Under the pieces are notes generated by a model. The model was not told the origin of the DNA. It ran no database searches and saw nothing but the letters and a program-made list of their open reading frames with translations. Position numbers and translations under genes: made by a program. Shown here piece after piece: positions 9,969-19,200 of a stretch of 49,049 nucleotides of DNA. Every line of letters begins with the position of its first letter. Position 1 is the stretch's first letter. Source of the stretch: Actinomycetes bacterium. Its GTDB lineage: Bacteria > Actinomycetota > Actinomycetes > Propionibacteriales > Propionibacteriaceae. Where the stretch lies: positions 1-49,049 of the forward strand of contig JAEZVO010000060.1 of assembly GCA_023443125.1 (NCBI GenBank), given 5' to 3'.

Positions 9969-11909
9969 CTACGCCAGCGTCAAGCCCAGGCGGTCGAGGA
10001 GCGGCTGCAGCTCTGGGTCGCGCCCGCGGAACGTCCGGTAGGTCTGCACCGGGTCGACACCGCCTGCGGGGCCGAGCAACGTCGCACGGAAGTGGTCGCC
10101 GTTTGCTCGGGTGCCGCCGCCTTGCTCCTCGAACCAGGCCACCGCGTCCGCGTCGAGTACCTCGGCCCAGGTGTAGCCGTAGTAGCTGGCTGCGTACCCG
10201 CCGCCCCAGATGTGCGCGAAGTACTGCGTGCGGTAGCGCGGCGGGCAGATGTCGTCGGCCAGCCCGTAGCGCTCAAGCGCGGACTGCTCGAAGGCGGCCA
10301 CCTCGTCGGCGGAGGAGGGGAGCTCGTCGAGCGGCGTGGAATGCCACACGTAGTCGAGCACCGCGGCGATGAGTGCCTCGGCCTTGGCGTAACCCAGCCC
10401 AAATTCGCTGGCGGCCTGCAGCTTCTCCAGCCACTCGGCGGGTAGCACCCGGCCCGGCTGCCAGGCCCAGTGCTCATTGACCTGGCTGGGGAATTCGACG
10501 AAGTCGCGCGGCACGCTCGTACCGGAGCGCGACGGGTATTTGGCCTTGCCGAACAGCCCGTGCAGTGCGTGACCGAACTCGTGGAACATGGTGATGACCT
10601 CGTCCCACGTGACGGTTGGCACGGTCTTGCGGTAGTTGCAGTTGTTGGTGACGATGGGCAGCTCGTCGGAGAGCGTCGACACCTCGTTGATGCCGGTCAT
10701 CCAGGCGCCACCGTTCTTCGTCGGGCGCGCCCAGAGGTCCATGAGGAACAGCCCGACGGGGGAGCCGTCGGCGTTGGACACTTCGTACACCTGCGCGTCC
10801 TCGACGTGTCCGCGCAGATCATTGCGCAGCTTGAACGTGATGCCGTACAGCTCGGTGGCCGCCGCGTAGCACGCCTCGGTGACCTTCTCGACGGTGAGGT
10901 ACTCGTCGAGTTCCGACTCGTCGAACGCAAACCGCTCCTTGCGCAGCTGCGCCTCGACGTACTGCCAGTCTGCTGCCGTGAAGGTGGCGCCCGGATTGAG
11001 CTCGGCGTACTTCTTCGCGAGTTCGGCTGCTTCCTCGCGTGTCTTCGCCAGCGCCGCCTGTGCCAGAGGGATGAGCATCTCCTCGATGGCCTGCGTCGTC
11101 TTCGCCGTACCCATCGACGCGACGAGCGCCGCGTGCGACGGGTACCCCAACAACGTGGCGCGCTCGGCGCGCACGCGAGCGAGCTCTACGAGGGTCTCGC
11201 GCGTATCGAACTCACCCAGCCCGCGTGTAAGGGACGCGTCGAGGACGCGGCGTCGCAAGTCGGCGTTGGCGAGTTTGGCGGTGAGTGGCTGCTGCGTGGT
11301 GTTCACCAGCTGAAGGCGGAGGCCCTCGTCGGTGCGCAGGGCATCCACATCGGCGGGGGAGAGGCCCTCCAACTCGTCTTCTTCGACGGCAAACCCTGCG
11401 ACATTGCGTGCCTCGCGGTTGAGGCGCTCGAACGTCGTGGACAGCTCTGCGATGCGTCCGTTCAGCTCGCGCAGACGCGCCTGCTCCTCCTCGCCCAGCG
11501 CGACCCCGGCCCGCTCGAAGTCCTTCAGCAGCTCGGCCAGATGGTAGCGATCCTGCTCGTCGGCCTCAGCCTCACCTGCGTCGATGCGGGTCTGCAGTGC
11601 CTGCAGACGATCGTAGATGCCCTTGTCGAGGTAGATTTCGTCGTCGTGGGCAGACAGCTTGCTCGCGTATTCCTCGGCGATCGCGTCCAGTTCGTCGGTG
11701 GTGTCAGCAGACTTCACCGAGTAGAACATCGAGAGCACCAGATTGAGCGGTCGACGCGCGTCCTCCCACACATCGAGCACATTCTCGCGCGTGGCTGGGG
11801 CGTCGTCGCTGCGCAGCGACGCGAGCGTCTGCGTCTGGTGGGCCATGCCCTGGTTGATCTCGTCGCGGTAGCGCTCAGCCGAGTAGCTGGCGAAGTCAGG
11901 CAATGCCAT
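9969..11909 (-). CDS. M3 family oligopeptidase (peptidyl-dipeptidase Dcp type)
   Basis: Zinc metallopeptidase that degrades short peptides in the cytoplasm. The 646-residue length fits the thimet oligopeptidase/Dcp group. The zinc site HEFGH is at residues 443-447 inside MFHEFGHALHGLFG, and the third ligand Glu lies in the following DFVEFPSQVNEHW. No signal peptide is seen. The start ATG 11909 (MALPDFASYSAERYRDE) has AAAGG upstream; a longer frame to 12023 runs into ctaA. The ribosome binding site lies at the foot of a 7-base inverted repeat (GGTGGCC 11911-11917, GGCCACC 11937-11943) that could end ctaA transcripts. Confidence 0.92.
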   Translation of the reverse strand: MALPDFASYSAERYRDEINQGMAHQTQTLASLRSDDAPATRENVLDVWEDARRPLNLVLSMFYSVKSADTTDELDAIAEEYASKLSAHDDEIYLDKGIYDRLQALQTRIDAGEAEADEQDRYHLAELLKDFERAGVALGEEEQARLRELNGRIAELSTTFERLNREARNVAGFAVEEDELEGLSPADVDALRTDEGLRLQLVNTTQQPLTAKLANADLRRRVLDASLTRGLGEFDTRETLVELARVRAERATLLGYPSHAALVASMGTAKTTQAIEEMLIPLAQAALAKTREEAAELAKKYAELNPGATFTAADWQYVEAQLRKERFAFDESELDEYLTVEKVTEACYAAATELYGITFKLRNDLRGHVEDAQVYEVSNADGSPVGLFLMDLWARPTKNGGAWMTGINEVSTLSDELPIVTNNCNYRKTVPTVTWDEVITMFHEFGHALHGLFGKAKYPSRSGTSVPRDFVEFPSQVNEHWAWQPGRVLPAEWLEKLQAASEFGLGYAKAEALIAAVLDYVWHSTPLDELPSSADEVAAFEQSALERYGLADDICPPRYRTQYFAHIWGGGYAASYYGYTWAEVLDADAVAWFEEQGGGTRANGDHFRATLLGPAGGVDPVQTYRTFRGRDPELQPLLDRLGLTLA

Positions 11910-11961
11910 CGGTGGCCTTTCGTCTCGTAGTGCTTCGGCCACCCACTCTATTGCGTGAGGC

Positions 11962-12852
11962 TCAAGCAGCGGCGACCCTAGCGGCCTTGGTGCCGAACAA
12001 CAGCCAGGCTGAGGCTGCGGCAAAGACGGTGAGACCGGCCATGTGCATCCACACCACGGTTGCAGGGATGCCCAGGAAGTACTGCAGGTAGCCGATGGCG
12101 CCCTGCAGCGCGACGGCGGCGAGGAACATCGTCGCCAGGCGGGTCGCCTCGCGGTTGGCTGCGCGCTTGCACACTACGACGCAGGCGACGGCCAGGATAG
12201 CCACCACCCATGCTGAGAGCGCGTGGATGCGCGCGATCTGCTCGATGTTCAGTCCGTTGCGCGGCGCGTTGGCGTCGCCGGCATGGGGGCCGGCGCCCGT
12301 CGTGAGCGTCCCAGTGACCACGCTCACCATGGCCGCACAGAAGGTGCCGACGATGAGTGCCCGGGTGCCGGCCGATGTCGCTGCTGGCACGGCTTCACGC
12401 CCCAACAACACACCCCACGTGCATAGCACGATGAGCGGAATGGATGCCGTGAGGTGGAAGCCGACGATGAACGGATTCAGCCCAACTTTCACGGTGATGC
12501 CGCCGATGATGGCCTGCGCGACGATGCCCCATCCGACGGCGAACGTCACCCACCACAGCTTGGTGCCGCGCCCGCGCACCCACCAGGCCGCGATCCACGC
12601 GCCAAGAGCGACGAAACACAGCACACCGGTGAGCGTGCGGTTGCCGAACTCGATGAGCCCGTGGATGCCCAGCTCAGGGTGCGGGGTGAGTCGGTCTGGC
12701 GTGCAGTAGGGCCAGTCGGAGCAGCCGAGCCCCGAGCCCGTCAGACGCACGATGCCGCCCGTGACCACGATGCCCATGTTGCAGATCAGCGACGCCCACA
12801 ACCACGCCATCAGCGCGCGCTGCGTGCCGACGAGCTTCTTCAAGAGGTCCAA
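11962..12852 (-). CDS. ctaA: Heme A synthase (COX15/CtaA family)
   Basis: Membrane monooxygenase converting heme O to heme A for aa3-type oxidase. The 296-residue product has eight hydrophobic helices, the motif TGSGLGCSDWPYC with the paired cysteines after helix 1, the heme-ligand histidines in LIEFGNRTL, GFHLTASIPL, RIHALSAW and VVWMHMAGL. I take TTG 12852 as start because AAAGG lies 7 bases before it; no ATG or GTG fits the N-terminus. This start overlaps the end of the ABC permease gene by 13 bases, so translation is probably coupled. Confidence 0.9.
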   Translation of the reverse strand: MDLLKKLVGTQRALMAWLWASLICNMGIVVTGGIVRLTGSGLGCSDWPYCTPDRLTPHPELGIHGLIEFGNRTLTGVLCFVALGAWIAAWWVRGRGTKLWWVTFAVGWGIVAQAIIGGITVKVGLNPFIVGFHLTASIPLIVLCTWGVLLGREAVPAATSAGTRALIVGTFCAAMVSVVTGTLTTGAGPHAGDANAPRNGLNIEQIARIHALSAWVVAILAVACVVVCKRAANREATRLATMFLAAVALQGAIGYLQYFLGIPATVVWMHMAGLTVFAAASAWLLFGTKAARVAAA

Positions 12853-13598
12853 CGAAATACCTTTCTGGCCAGCGCCGCAGCCGCTGTAGCCCACACGGCC
12901 GCCACGCCGAGCGGCAACCAGAGCACTGTACCCGTTCCCCCCGCACGCAGCGACTCTCCGACGGCAGTGGTGGGGAGTGCCGTGAGGATCGGTTGTGCCC
13001 AACCGGGGAACGCCGTCACGGGAATCACGATGCCGAGCGGGAGCCCAATCAGGAACAACAAGTTGGCCAGGGCCAGCGTCGTTTCCGGGCGAAGTGAACC
13101 CGCGATGGCCAACCCGAGCGCGATGAACGCCGCCATACCGACGACGCACGTCACCGTCGTGACGAGCCATGCCCCAGGGGCGACCGCGGGGCGCCACCCC
13201 ATCAGCAGCCCAAGCGCGCCGAGCGCAGCCACCTGTCCCAAGGTGATCATCGCGATGGACAGCGCCTTGCCGAGCAGGACGCCGTCCTTGCCGAGCGGGG
13301 TCGCGGTGAGGCGCTCGAGCACGTTGTAGCGTCGCTCAAATCCGGTGGCGATGGCGAGCGTCGTGAGCCCCGACGACCACAGCACCATGCCCAGCACCGA
13401 CGGGGCCAGACGTTGGTAATCGACGCCAAACCGCGCGCCCCACACCTTGCCGGCAACCAGGATGGCTACGGGAAATACGATGGCGAGGATGAGTTGCTCG
13501 CCATTGCTCAGGATGAGCCCGGCCTCCATCTTGGCGTGCTGCCACACCTGCGCCCTGCGAGGTGCTGCAGCGGGTGCGGGAGTGAAGTCGAGGTTCAT
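12840..13598 (-). CDS. ABC-2 type transporter permease (DrrB-like)
   Basis: Membrane component of an exporter with the upstream ATPase. The 252-residue protein has a short cytoplasmic N-terminus and six hydrophobic helices in an ABC-2 arrangement, with FERRYNVLERLTATPLGK after the second helix, typical of DrrB/NodJ permeases. ATG 13598 has GGAGGA upstream and overlaps the ATPase stop by four bases (ATGA). The same ATPase-permease-ctaA order occurs in mycobacteria (Rv1458c-Rv1456c, from memory). The substrate is unknown; a link to heme export or oxidase assembly is only inference from context. Confidence 0.88.
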   Translation of the reverse strand: MNLDFTPAPAAAPRRAQVWQHAKMEAGLILSNGEQLILAIVFPVAILVAGKVWGARFGVDYQRLAPSVLGMVLWSSGLTTLAIATGFERRYNVLERLTATPLGKDGVLLGKALSIAMITLGQVAALGALGLLMGWRPAVAPGAWLVTTVTCVVGMAAFIALGLAIAGSLRPETTLALANLLFLIGLPLGIVIPVTAFPGWAQPILTALPTTAVGESLRAGGTGTVLWLPLGVAAVWATAAAALARKVFRWTS

Positions 13599-14299
13599 GC
13601 TTCCTCCTCGGTGCACTGCAGAAATGCGTTCTCGAGGGTTCTGTACTGGGCCGCGAGCTGTGCGACGGTGCCGCTCGCCCGAGCGCGCCCACGGTGCATG
13701 ATGGTGACGGTATCGGAGAGCTCCTCGGCCTCGGCCATGTTGTGGGTGGTGAGCACGACAGCGACACCGGCGTCGCGCACCGAACGGATGAGCTGCCACG
13801 TTTGATGGCGAGCCCGAGGATCCAGCCCCGAGGTGGGCTCGTCGAGGAACACCAGTGAGGGGCGTCCGACGAGCGCTCCCGCCAGGTTCACAGCCTGCTG
13901 CTGTCCGCCGGAGAGTCTGCGGTACGCGGTGGTGGCGAACTCGTCGATGTGTAGGAGCTGCATGAGCTCATCGACCGGCTGCGGGTGCGCGTACAGGCTG
14001 GCGAGGTAGCGCAGCAGTTTCGACGGGGTCACCGCCGCCCATGCGCCGGTGGCCTGCGGCATCAACCCGACGGTGGCTCGAGCCTCGGCAGAACCTGGCG
14101 CGTGGCCGAAGATCTTCAGCGAACCCTCGTCAGGAGTGAGGAGCGCGGTGCAGCAGCGGATGAACGTGGTCTTGCCAGCGCCGTTGGGGCCGAGTAGTGC
14201 GGTGACCGCGCCCGGAGACGCTGTGAGGCTCAGGCCATCCAATGCAGGTTTTGTGCCAAACGAGAGCCGCAGATCACGGGCTTCCAGAGCGAGGGACAT
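13595..14299 (-). CDS. ABC transporter ATP-binding protein (DrrA-like)
   Basis: Cytoplasmic ATPase of the exporter encoded with the next gene. The 234-residue domain has Walker A GPNGAGKT, Q-loop region VGLMPQATG, signature LSGGQQQ, Walker B LVFLDEPTSGLD and the switch His in TTHNMAEAE. The second ATG of the frame (14299) is chosen because a TACGCT box ends six bases before it; the upstream ATG at 14317 would precede the transcription start. First gene of ATPase-permease-ctaA. Confidence 0.92.
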   Translation of the reverse strand: MSLALEARDLRLSFGTKPALDGLSLTASPGAVTALLGPNGAGKTTFIRCCTALLTPDEGSLKIFGHAPGSAEARATVGLMPQATGAWAAVTPSKLLRYLASLYAHPQPVDELMQLLHIDEFATTAYRRLSGGQQQAVNLAGALVGRPSLVFLDEPTSGLDPRARHQTWQLIRSVRDAGVAVVLTTHNMAEAEELSDTVTIMHRGRARASGTVAQLAAQYRTLENAFLQCTEEEA

Positions 14300-14311
14300 G
14301 GTGTCAGCGTA
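14299..14311 (-). promoter_or_regulatory. Leaderless-type -10 box of the ABC-ctaA operon
   Basis: Minus-strand TACGCT (14311-14306), six-base spacer, then ATG at 14299. Confidence 0.45.
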
Positions 14312-14317
14312 GGCCAT

Positions 14318-14452
14318 CGCAGCAGACAGGCCGAAGCTCGAATAACAACCGTGGCGCTGATCGTGAAGTTGCGCAGCACGGGCTTCTAATGTGATCGTTT
14401 AGTTGTCTTCGAAGTCCTTCCGCTGGGTCAGTGATTCAGAATTATGCAATGG
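14318..14452. other. Gap between the ABC operon and the IS481 remnant
   Basis: Upstream flank of the divergent ABC operon. I see no gene, hairpin or repeat here; base composition drops compared with the genes on the left, marking the left edge of the accessory island. Confidence 0.4.
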
Positions 14453-14613
14453 TGTCCTGGTTCAAGACATCGGAATAGCGTGTCTCACGACATCGGTATA
14501 TCGCTCGGGTATGTCGACGCGTCGTTTGGTGGTTATGGCTGTTGTGGCGGGGCTCTTCGCAGTCCGGGGTTGCTCGCAAGTATGGGGTGTCTCAAGGCTG
14601 GGTGAGTCGGCTG
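14453..14613 (+). mobile_element. Left end of an IS481-type element (truncated)
   Basis: Starts with TGTCCTGGTTCAAGACATCGG, a TGT-type end; ACATCGG recurs at 14490, as in subterminal repeats. It contains the transposase N-terminus from 14511 and stops abruptly at 14613, where AGGTCAAGTCCC begins, the presumed end of the neighbouring IS256-type element. The rest of the element is not found in the window, so the copy has been cut by insertion and deletion. Confidence 0.6.
14511..14613 (+). pseudogene. IS481-type transposase N-terminus, frameshifted
   Basis: Frame 1 begins MSTRRLVVMAVVAGL; the protein continues in another frame as VARKYGVSQGWVSRL, the helix-turn-helix of this IS481 subgroup. 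One extra base in CTCTTCGCAG (14553-14562) explains the shift: removing a T restores GLSQSGVARKYG. Only about 35 codons remain before the truncation point. Confidence 0.7.
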
Positions 14614-15899
14614 AGGTCAAGTCCCTTTGGGTGGTGTTGTTTAGGCGGCGGTGAGGGTTGTGGGTTCGGGGTTTTAGCGTAGGTGGTTGGTGAGGCGTCG
14701 CATGGAGATGTCGGAGAGGTAGCGGCGTTGTCCGTATTGCCATTCTTCGTGTTGTTCGAGCAAGACGGCGCCGACGAGACGGGTGACGGAATCACGGTTG
14801 GGGAAGACCTGGACGACGTCAGCGCGGCGTTTGATCTCGGCGTTGACGCGTTCGATCGGGTTGTTCGACCATATCTTCTTCCAGTGCTCGGTCGGGAAGG
14901 TGGCGAACGCGGTGAGATCAGATTCGGTGTCGCGTAGCATGACCGCGACGGTGGGGAACGAGCGTTCCAGGCAGGCTGTGACGTGGTGGTAGGCCTCACG
15001 GACGGTTTCGGGGCTGGTCTGGGCGAAGATCGTGGAGACCAGCGCGTTGACGGGTTTGGAGTTCGTCGAGCCCAGGTGGTGGGTGATGTTGCGGGCGAGG
15101 TGGACCCGGCAGCGTTGCCAGCCGGCGCCGGGTCGGACGGCCTTGACTGCGGGTTTCGGCCCGGTGTGGGCGTTGCTGATGACCAGTGCCACCCCTTCGT
15201 GTCGGGTGGGGCTGGTGGGGTTCAGGCCGCGTTGGCGCAGGCTGCGGAGGAACTTGGTCCAGAAGTCGGTCGATTCGCTGTCTGCGACGGTCATGCCCAG
15301 GATCTCGCGGCGTCCGAGGGTAGAGACTCCGACCGCGACCACGATCGTTTGGGAGACGACATGGCCCTGCTGGCGGACGTCGGGTAGGTGGCATCGAGGT
15401 AGAGGTAGGGGAACCAGGTGTGGTCCAAGGATCGGGTCATGAACGTGTTCATGACCTCGTCGATGTCGCCGCAGATCCGTGAGACCGATGATTTGGAGAT
15501 GCCGGTCTCGTTGCCCAAGGCTTTGACCAACTCGTCGACTTTGCGGGTGGAGACCCCCTCGATCCAGGCGGTGCAGATCACCGAGTAGAGGGCCTTGTCG
15601 ACACGGCGGCGGGGGTGGAGCAGGGACGGGAAGAACGATCCCTCACGGAGTTTGGGGATCGCGAGGTCGAGTTGTTCTGCCGGGGTCGCGAGGGTTTTGG
15701 AGCGGGTGCCGTTACGGCCGGTGACGCGGTGTTCGGTGCGTTCGTAGGGTCCGGCGCCGATCTTGGTGGTGGCCTCGGCGTCGATCAGGTCTTGCAAGCC
15801 GGCTTGGAGGAGTCGCCGGAACAGTTCTTCGTGTGCGAGGGAGGGATCGGCGAGGAGTTCCTGCTACAGGCTCGACAAGGCAGACTGGTGGTGGGTCAT
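14614..15899 (-). mobile_element. IS256 (Mutator)-type insertion element, decayed
   Basis: Contains the broken transposase 14674-15899 plus about 60 bases downstream of its stop that reach the IS481 remnant at AGGTCAAGTCCC. I could not find the matching inverted repeat on the far side (searched by eye to 16250), so the right end may be deleted and the boundary there is uncertain. Confidence 0.6.
14674..15899 (-). pseudogene. IS256-family (Mutator) transposase, premature stop and frameshift
   Basis: Joined across lesions, the product is a full Mutator-type transposase. It starts MTHHQSALSSL at 15899, hits TAG at 15866-15864, resumes as QELLADPSLAHEELFRRLL, then reads FPYLYLDATY with the first catalytic Asp. 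A one-base deletion near 15381-15386 (TACCCGACG where TACCTCGACG is expected) shifts frame; the second part continues VVAVGVSTLGRREILG and ends with the WSNNPIERVN catalytic Glu region and RRLTNHLR. Two independent lesions argue for a dead gene rather than programmed frameshifting. Confidence 0.85.
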
Positions 15900-16252
15900 C
15901 GTGGGGTCCTTCATATGGTTCTTGGCGGAATCCGATCCCACGATGACTCACCCCAGAGCCTTCAGCATCCCGGCCGGGTCGCCACGGGAATGCCACCACG
16001 CTATGGGACTCACCCCTCGCTTCAGTGCACTCTCACCGAGCGGCTGCAGCGGCAACGGTTGTTACTATGTTGGCGAGCTGCCTGCTTGGCTATGGTTCTA
16101 CATGCTGCAAGCTTGCGTAGATCTCTGTGAAGTAACAAAACGGATCTTGCGTAGTTGCAGTGCTTGATGTCATTATTCCGTTAATGCGGGCGGATGCGTG
16201 AGTCGCCGCAGGCCTTGTTGGGTCTCAAAGTTGAGCGAGGTTTGTGGTGATT
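15900..16252. other. Non-coding stretch before the rhs gene
   Basis: About 350 bases between the transposase start and rhs. An open stretch near 16020-16167 ends in a Cys-rich peptide (GCSGNGCYYVGELPAW) but has no start or binding site of its own. The rhs promoter must lie in the AT-richer part around 16130-16200; no convincing -35/-10 pair could be fixed. GAGCGAGG at 16233-16240 is the likely rhs ribosome binding site. Confidence 0.4.
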
Positions 16253-19200
16253 ATGAAGCGTGCATTGGTGCTGCTGATAGCCATTTCGTTGACGGTGGGC
16301 GTTGGAGTAGTCGGCCCGGCGTGGGCTGCTCCGACTGATGATGGAGATGTGCGGGGATCAGCCACTTCGGCCGTTCCTCTGGTGCGACCTGATTGGGTGT
16401 CCGCAGTGGTGACTGCTCGGGCGCAAGGGGCGCGGGTGGAGGTGCTGTCTGAACGGACTGAGTCGTCGCGGGTTTTTGCGCGTCCTGATGGTGCCGTTGA
16501 GGAGGAAGTCTCTGCTGGTCCTGTGCGATATAGGGATGCTAATGCGGCTGAGGGCTGGCGAGACATCGATACGTCGCTGAGAGTTTCTGGCGCGGGGGTT
16601 GTTCCGGTCTCCATGCCTGTTGATGTGGTGTTATCGGGTGGGCCGTCAACGTCTGATTTGGTGGTGTTTGATGCTGAGGGTGCTGGTGAGGTCGCGGTTG
16701 CTTTGCAGGGCGTGGTGCTTCCGAAGCCGGTGTTGGAGAGGTCGACGGCGCGCTATCCCGATGTGTTTCCGGGTGTGGATGTGTCTGTGGAGGTCCGGTC
16801 GGGTGGGTTTGAGCTGTTGTGGGTTGTCAAAAACGCTGCGGCTGCAAGACGGTTGGTGACTCGTTTTGGGGGTTCGGATGGACTAGAGCTTCCATTCGTG
16901 GTGCGTTCTCGAGGCTCGGTGGCTGCCGAGCGCGATGGTGGAGTCAAGCTTTCGAAGAATGGGAAGCCCATCGGAAGATTCGCGCCACCTTCGATGTGGG
17001 ACTCGCATGCAGCCATTCCGGGCGAAAAGGGTGCCGAACGGCGTGTTGGATTTGGAATAGATAACACGAGACCCCAAGCGCGACGCGCAGCGTCCAGCCA
17101 AGCCGTTGAAGTTCGGGCGGATACGCAGTGGCTGCTGGATCCTGCGCGGGAGTTTCCTATCTCAATCGATCCAACCTATGCCGTGGCTACTGGTGGGCCT
17201 GTCTTCGACACGTTTGTACAGCAGGGGTTTACCACGGATCAGTCGCGGTCGGCAGAACTGAAAGTAGGTAATAACGGTCAGGGCCAAGTGGCTCGGAGTT
17301 TCCTGAACTTTAGTGCTGGGCTATTTAAGGGTCGCGATGTCGTGAGTGCGAACTTGTCACTGTATGAGTCTTGGTCGTGGAGTTGTTCCTCGAGCGCGTT
17401 TTCGTCGTATGACTCTGGGTTAGCGACGACTGCGACTCGTTGGACGAAACAGCCTTCGATTGGCGCTCGACGTGCACGGGTGGCCGCAGCTAAGGGGTAT
17501 TCATCTTCATGTCCTGCGGGGCGGGTTGTGCTCGATATGACGGCTCAAGCGAAAGCTTGGTCGAGAACTACTCAATCGCAAGTAGGCATGATGTTGCGTG
17601 CCGATACAGAAGACCGCCCTTGGGGATGGAAGCGTTTCCACTCGTCGGAGGGTGTGCACAAACCGCTCTTGAAAGTCGTGTATAACCGCGCACCAAACAC
17701 TCCGGGGGTCCCGGTAGTCGATGGGCTGGTTTCCGCTAAGGTTGCCGATGGGTCGACGAAGTTGTTTTTGGGGAATCCGAAACCGCGGTTGAGAGTGCCG
17801 GTGGCGGATCCGGACAAGAACTCGGTGAAGGTGCAGTTCGCGTACTTCTATACTGCGACAGATCAGCCGGTGGTTCTGTGCGAGGCTGGGGCAGTGGCAT
17901 CGGGTGGTACTGCGTCGTGCACATCGCGGGTGGCCATTCCGGATAACAAGAATACGTGGATCAGGGCCCGAAGTTTTGACGGTCGCGTCTGGTCAGGGTG
18001 GGGGCCTGGGAAGGAAATTCGACCTGCGTTCATTGCGCCATATGCCCCGAAGATCGCGTGCCCGGCCTCGGCGAACAAGACGTGGGTCGAGCGCGTACGC
18101 TCGGCGGAGACGTGCACCCTCACTGCCCGACATACGTCGTGGTCATCGTCGCCGACGAAGGTGACGTGGCGAGTCAACGGCGGAGCGTGGCAGGAGAAAA
18201 CATTCAATCAGATTTCGGCTGACACCAAAGCAGCGGATGTGCGGGTCGGCGGTGTTCCCGGTGGGCATCAGATTGAGGCGTATGTGACGTCGCCGACTGG
18301 GAAGAAATCTGCGATATCGACGTACAGTTTTGGGTATGGAGCGCCGTCGCTGGTAACCCCAACGGCAGCGGTGACGACGCACGGTGGGGTGAAGGTCGAG
18401 GGTGTGGGCGCCCCGGCGCAGAGTGGGTTGCAGGTGCAGGGCGCGATCCAGTGGCGGGTGAAGGGAAGCACAATTTGGTATGACTCGTCGGCGAAGGTGA
18501 CGGCGGGTCCGGCCAAGACGATGGTGTCGGGCCTACTAGACACATCACAGATCCTTGAGGCCCATCCGGAGTTGAGTAAGCGCGCGAGCGTGGTGTTGGA
18601 GACGCGTGTGAAGTTCACGTATGGGCTGTCCACGCTGGTGACGTCGTCGCGGGAGATCGTTCGTGTGCCGCATGCGTTTGGTGCTGGGTTCCCGGTCGAT
18701 GACGTGGCTGGCGGCCAGGTGGCCCTGTGGACTGGCGAGCTGCAAGTCAGCACCACAGATGGAGAGCTGTCAACACCGACGGGTGAGTTGTCGGTGTCTC
18801 GGACACATTCGACGTTCGCCGGCGAGATGTCTCCGGCACAAGGAGTGTTCGGGCCAGGTTGGGTTGCGTCACTAGATGGCGGCCCAACAGGTGTGTCCGA
18901 GATGGAGCTGATCGACAATACGTTGTTTGATGGCACGTTGGTGCTGGCCAGCGCGGACGGACAAGTGTTGCCGTTCGGGGCACCCAATGACGGCTCTGTA
19001 CGCACAGGGTCAACTTTGGCCGTGGGAGAGTATGCACCGATCGGCGCTGAAGCAGAAGCCAGCACATTGCGCATGCAGGTCTCCGGCAATGGTGCGGCGA
19101 CGAAAGTCACGGTCATTGACGAGGACGGCGTTCACACTAGGTTCATAACCCGCACTGCCCCCACCGCGGCTGGAGAAGCGAAGTTCATCACGGATGCCGT

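Noticed and set aside
10470..11930. 486-codon open frame antisense to the M3 peptidase
   Set aside because: Mirror of a high-GC gene; the zinc-site gene on the minus strand explains the region.
15381..15386. Programmed frameshift in the IS256 transposase
   Set aside because: The family does not normally use it, no slippery heptamer is seen, and a second lesion (premature TAG) shows decay.
16020..16167. Cys-rich peptide before rhs
   Set aside because: Continuous with an open frame running from inside the dead transposase; no independent start signal.
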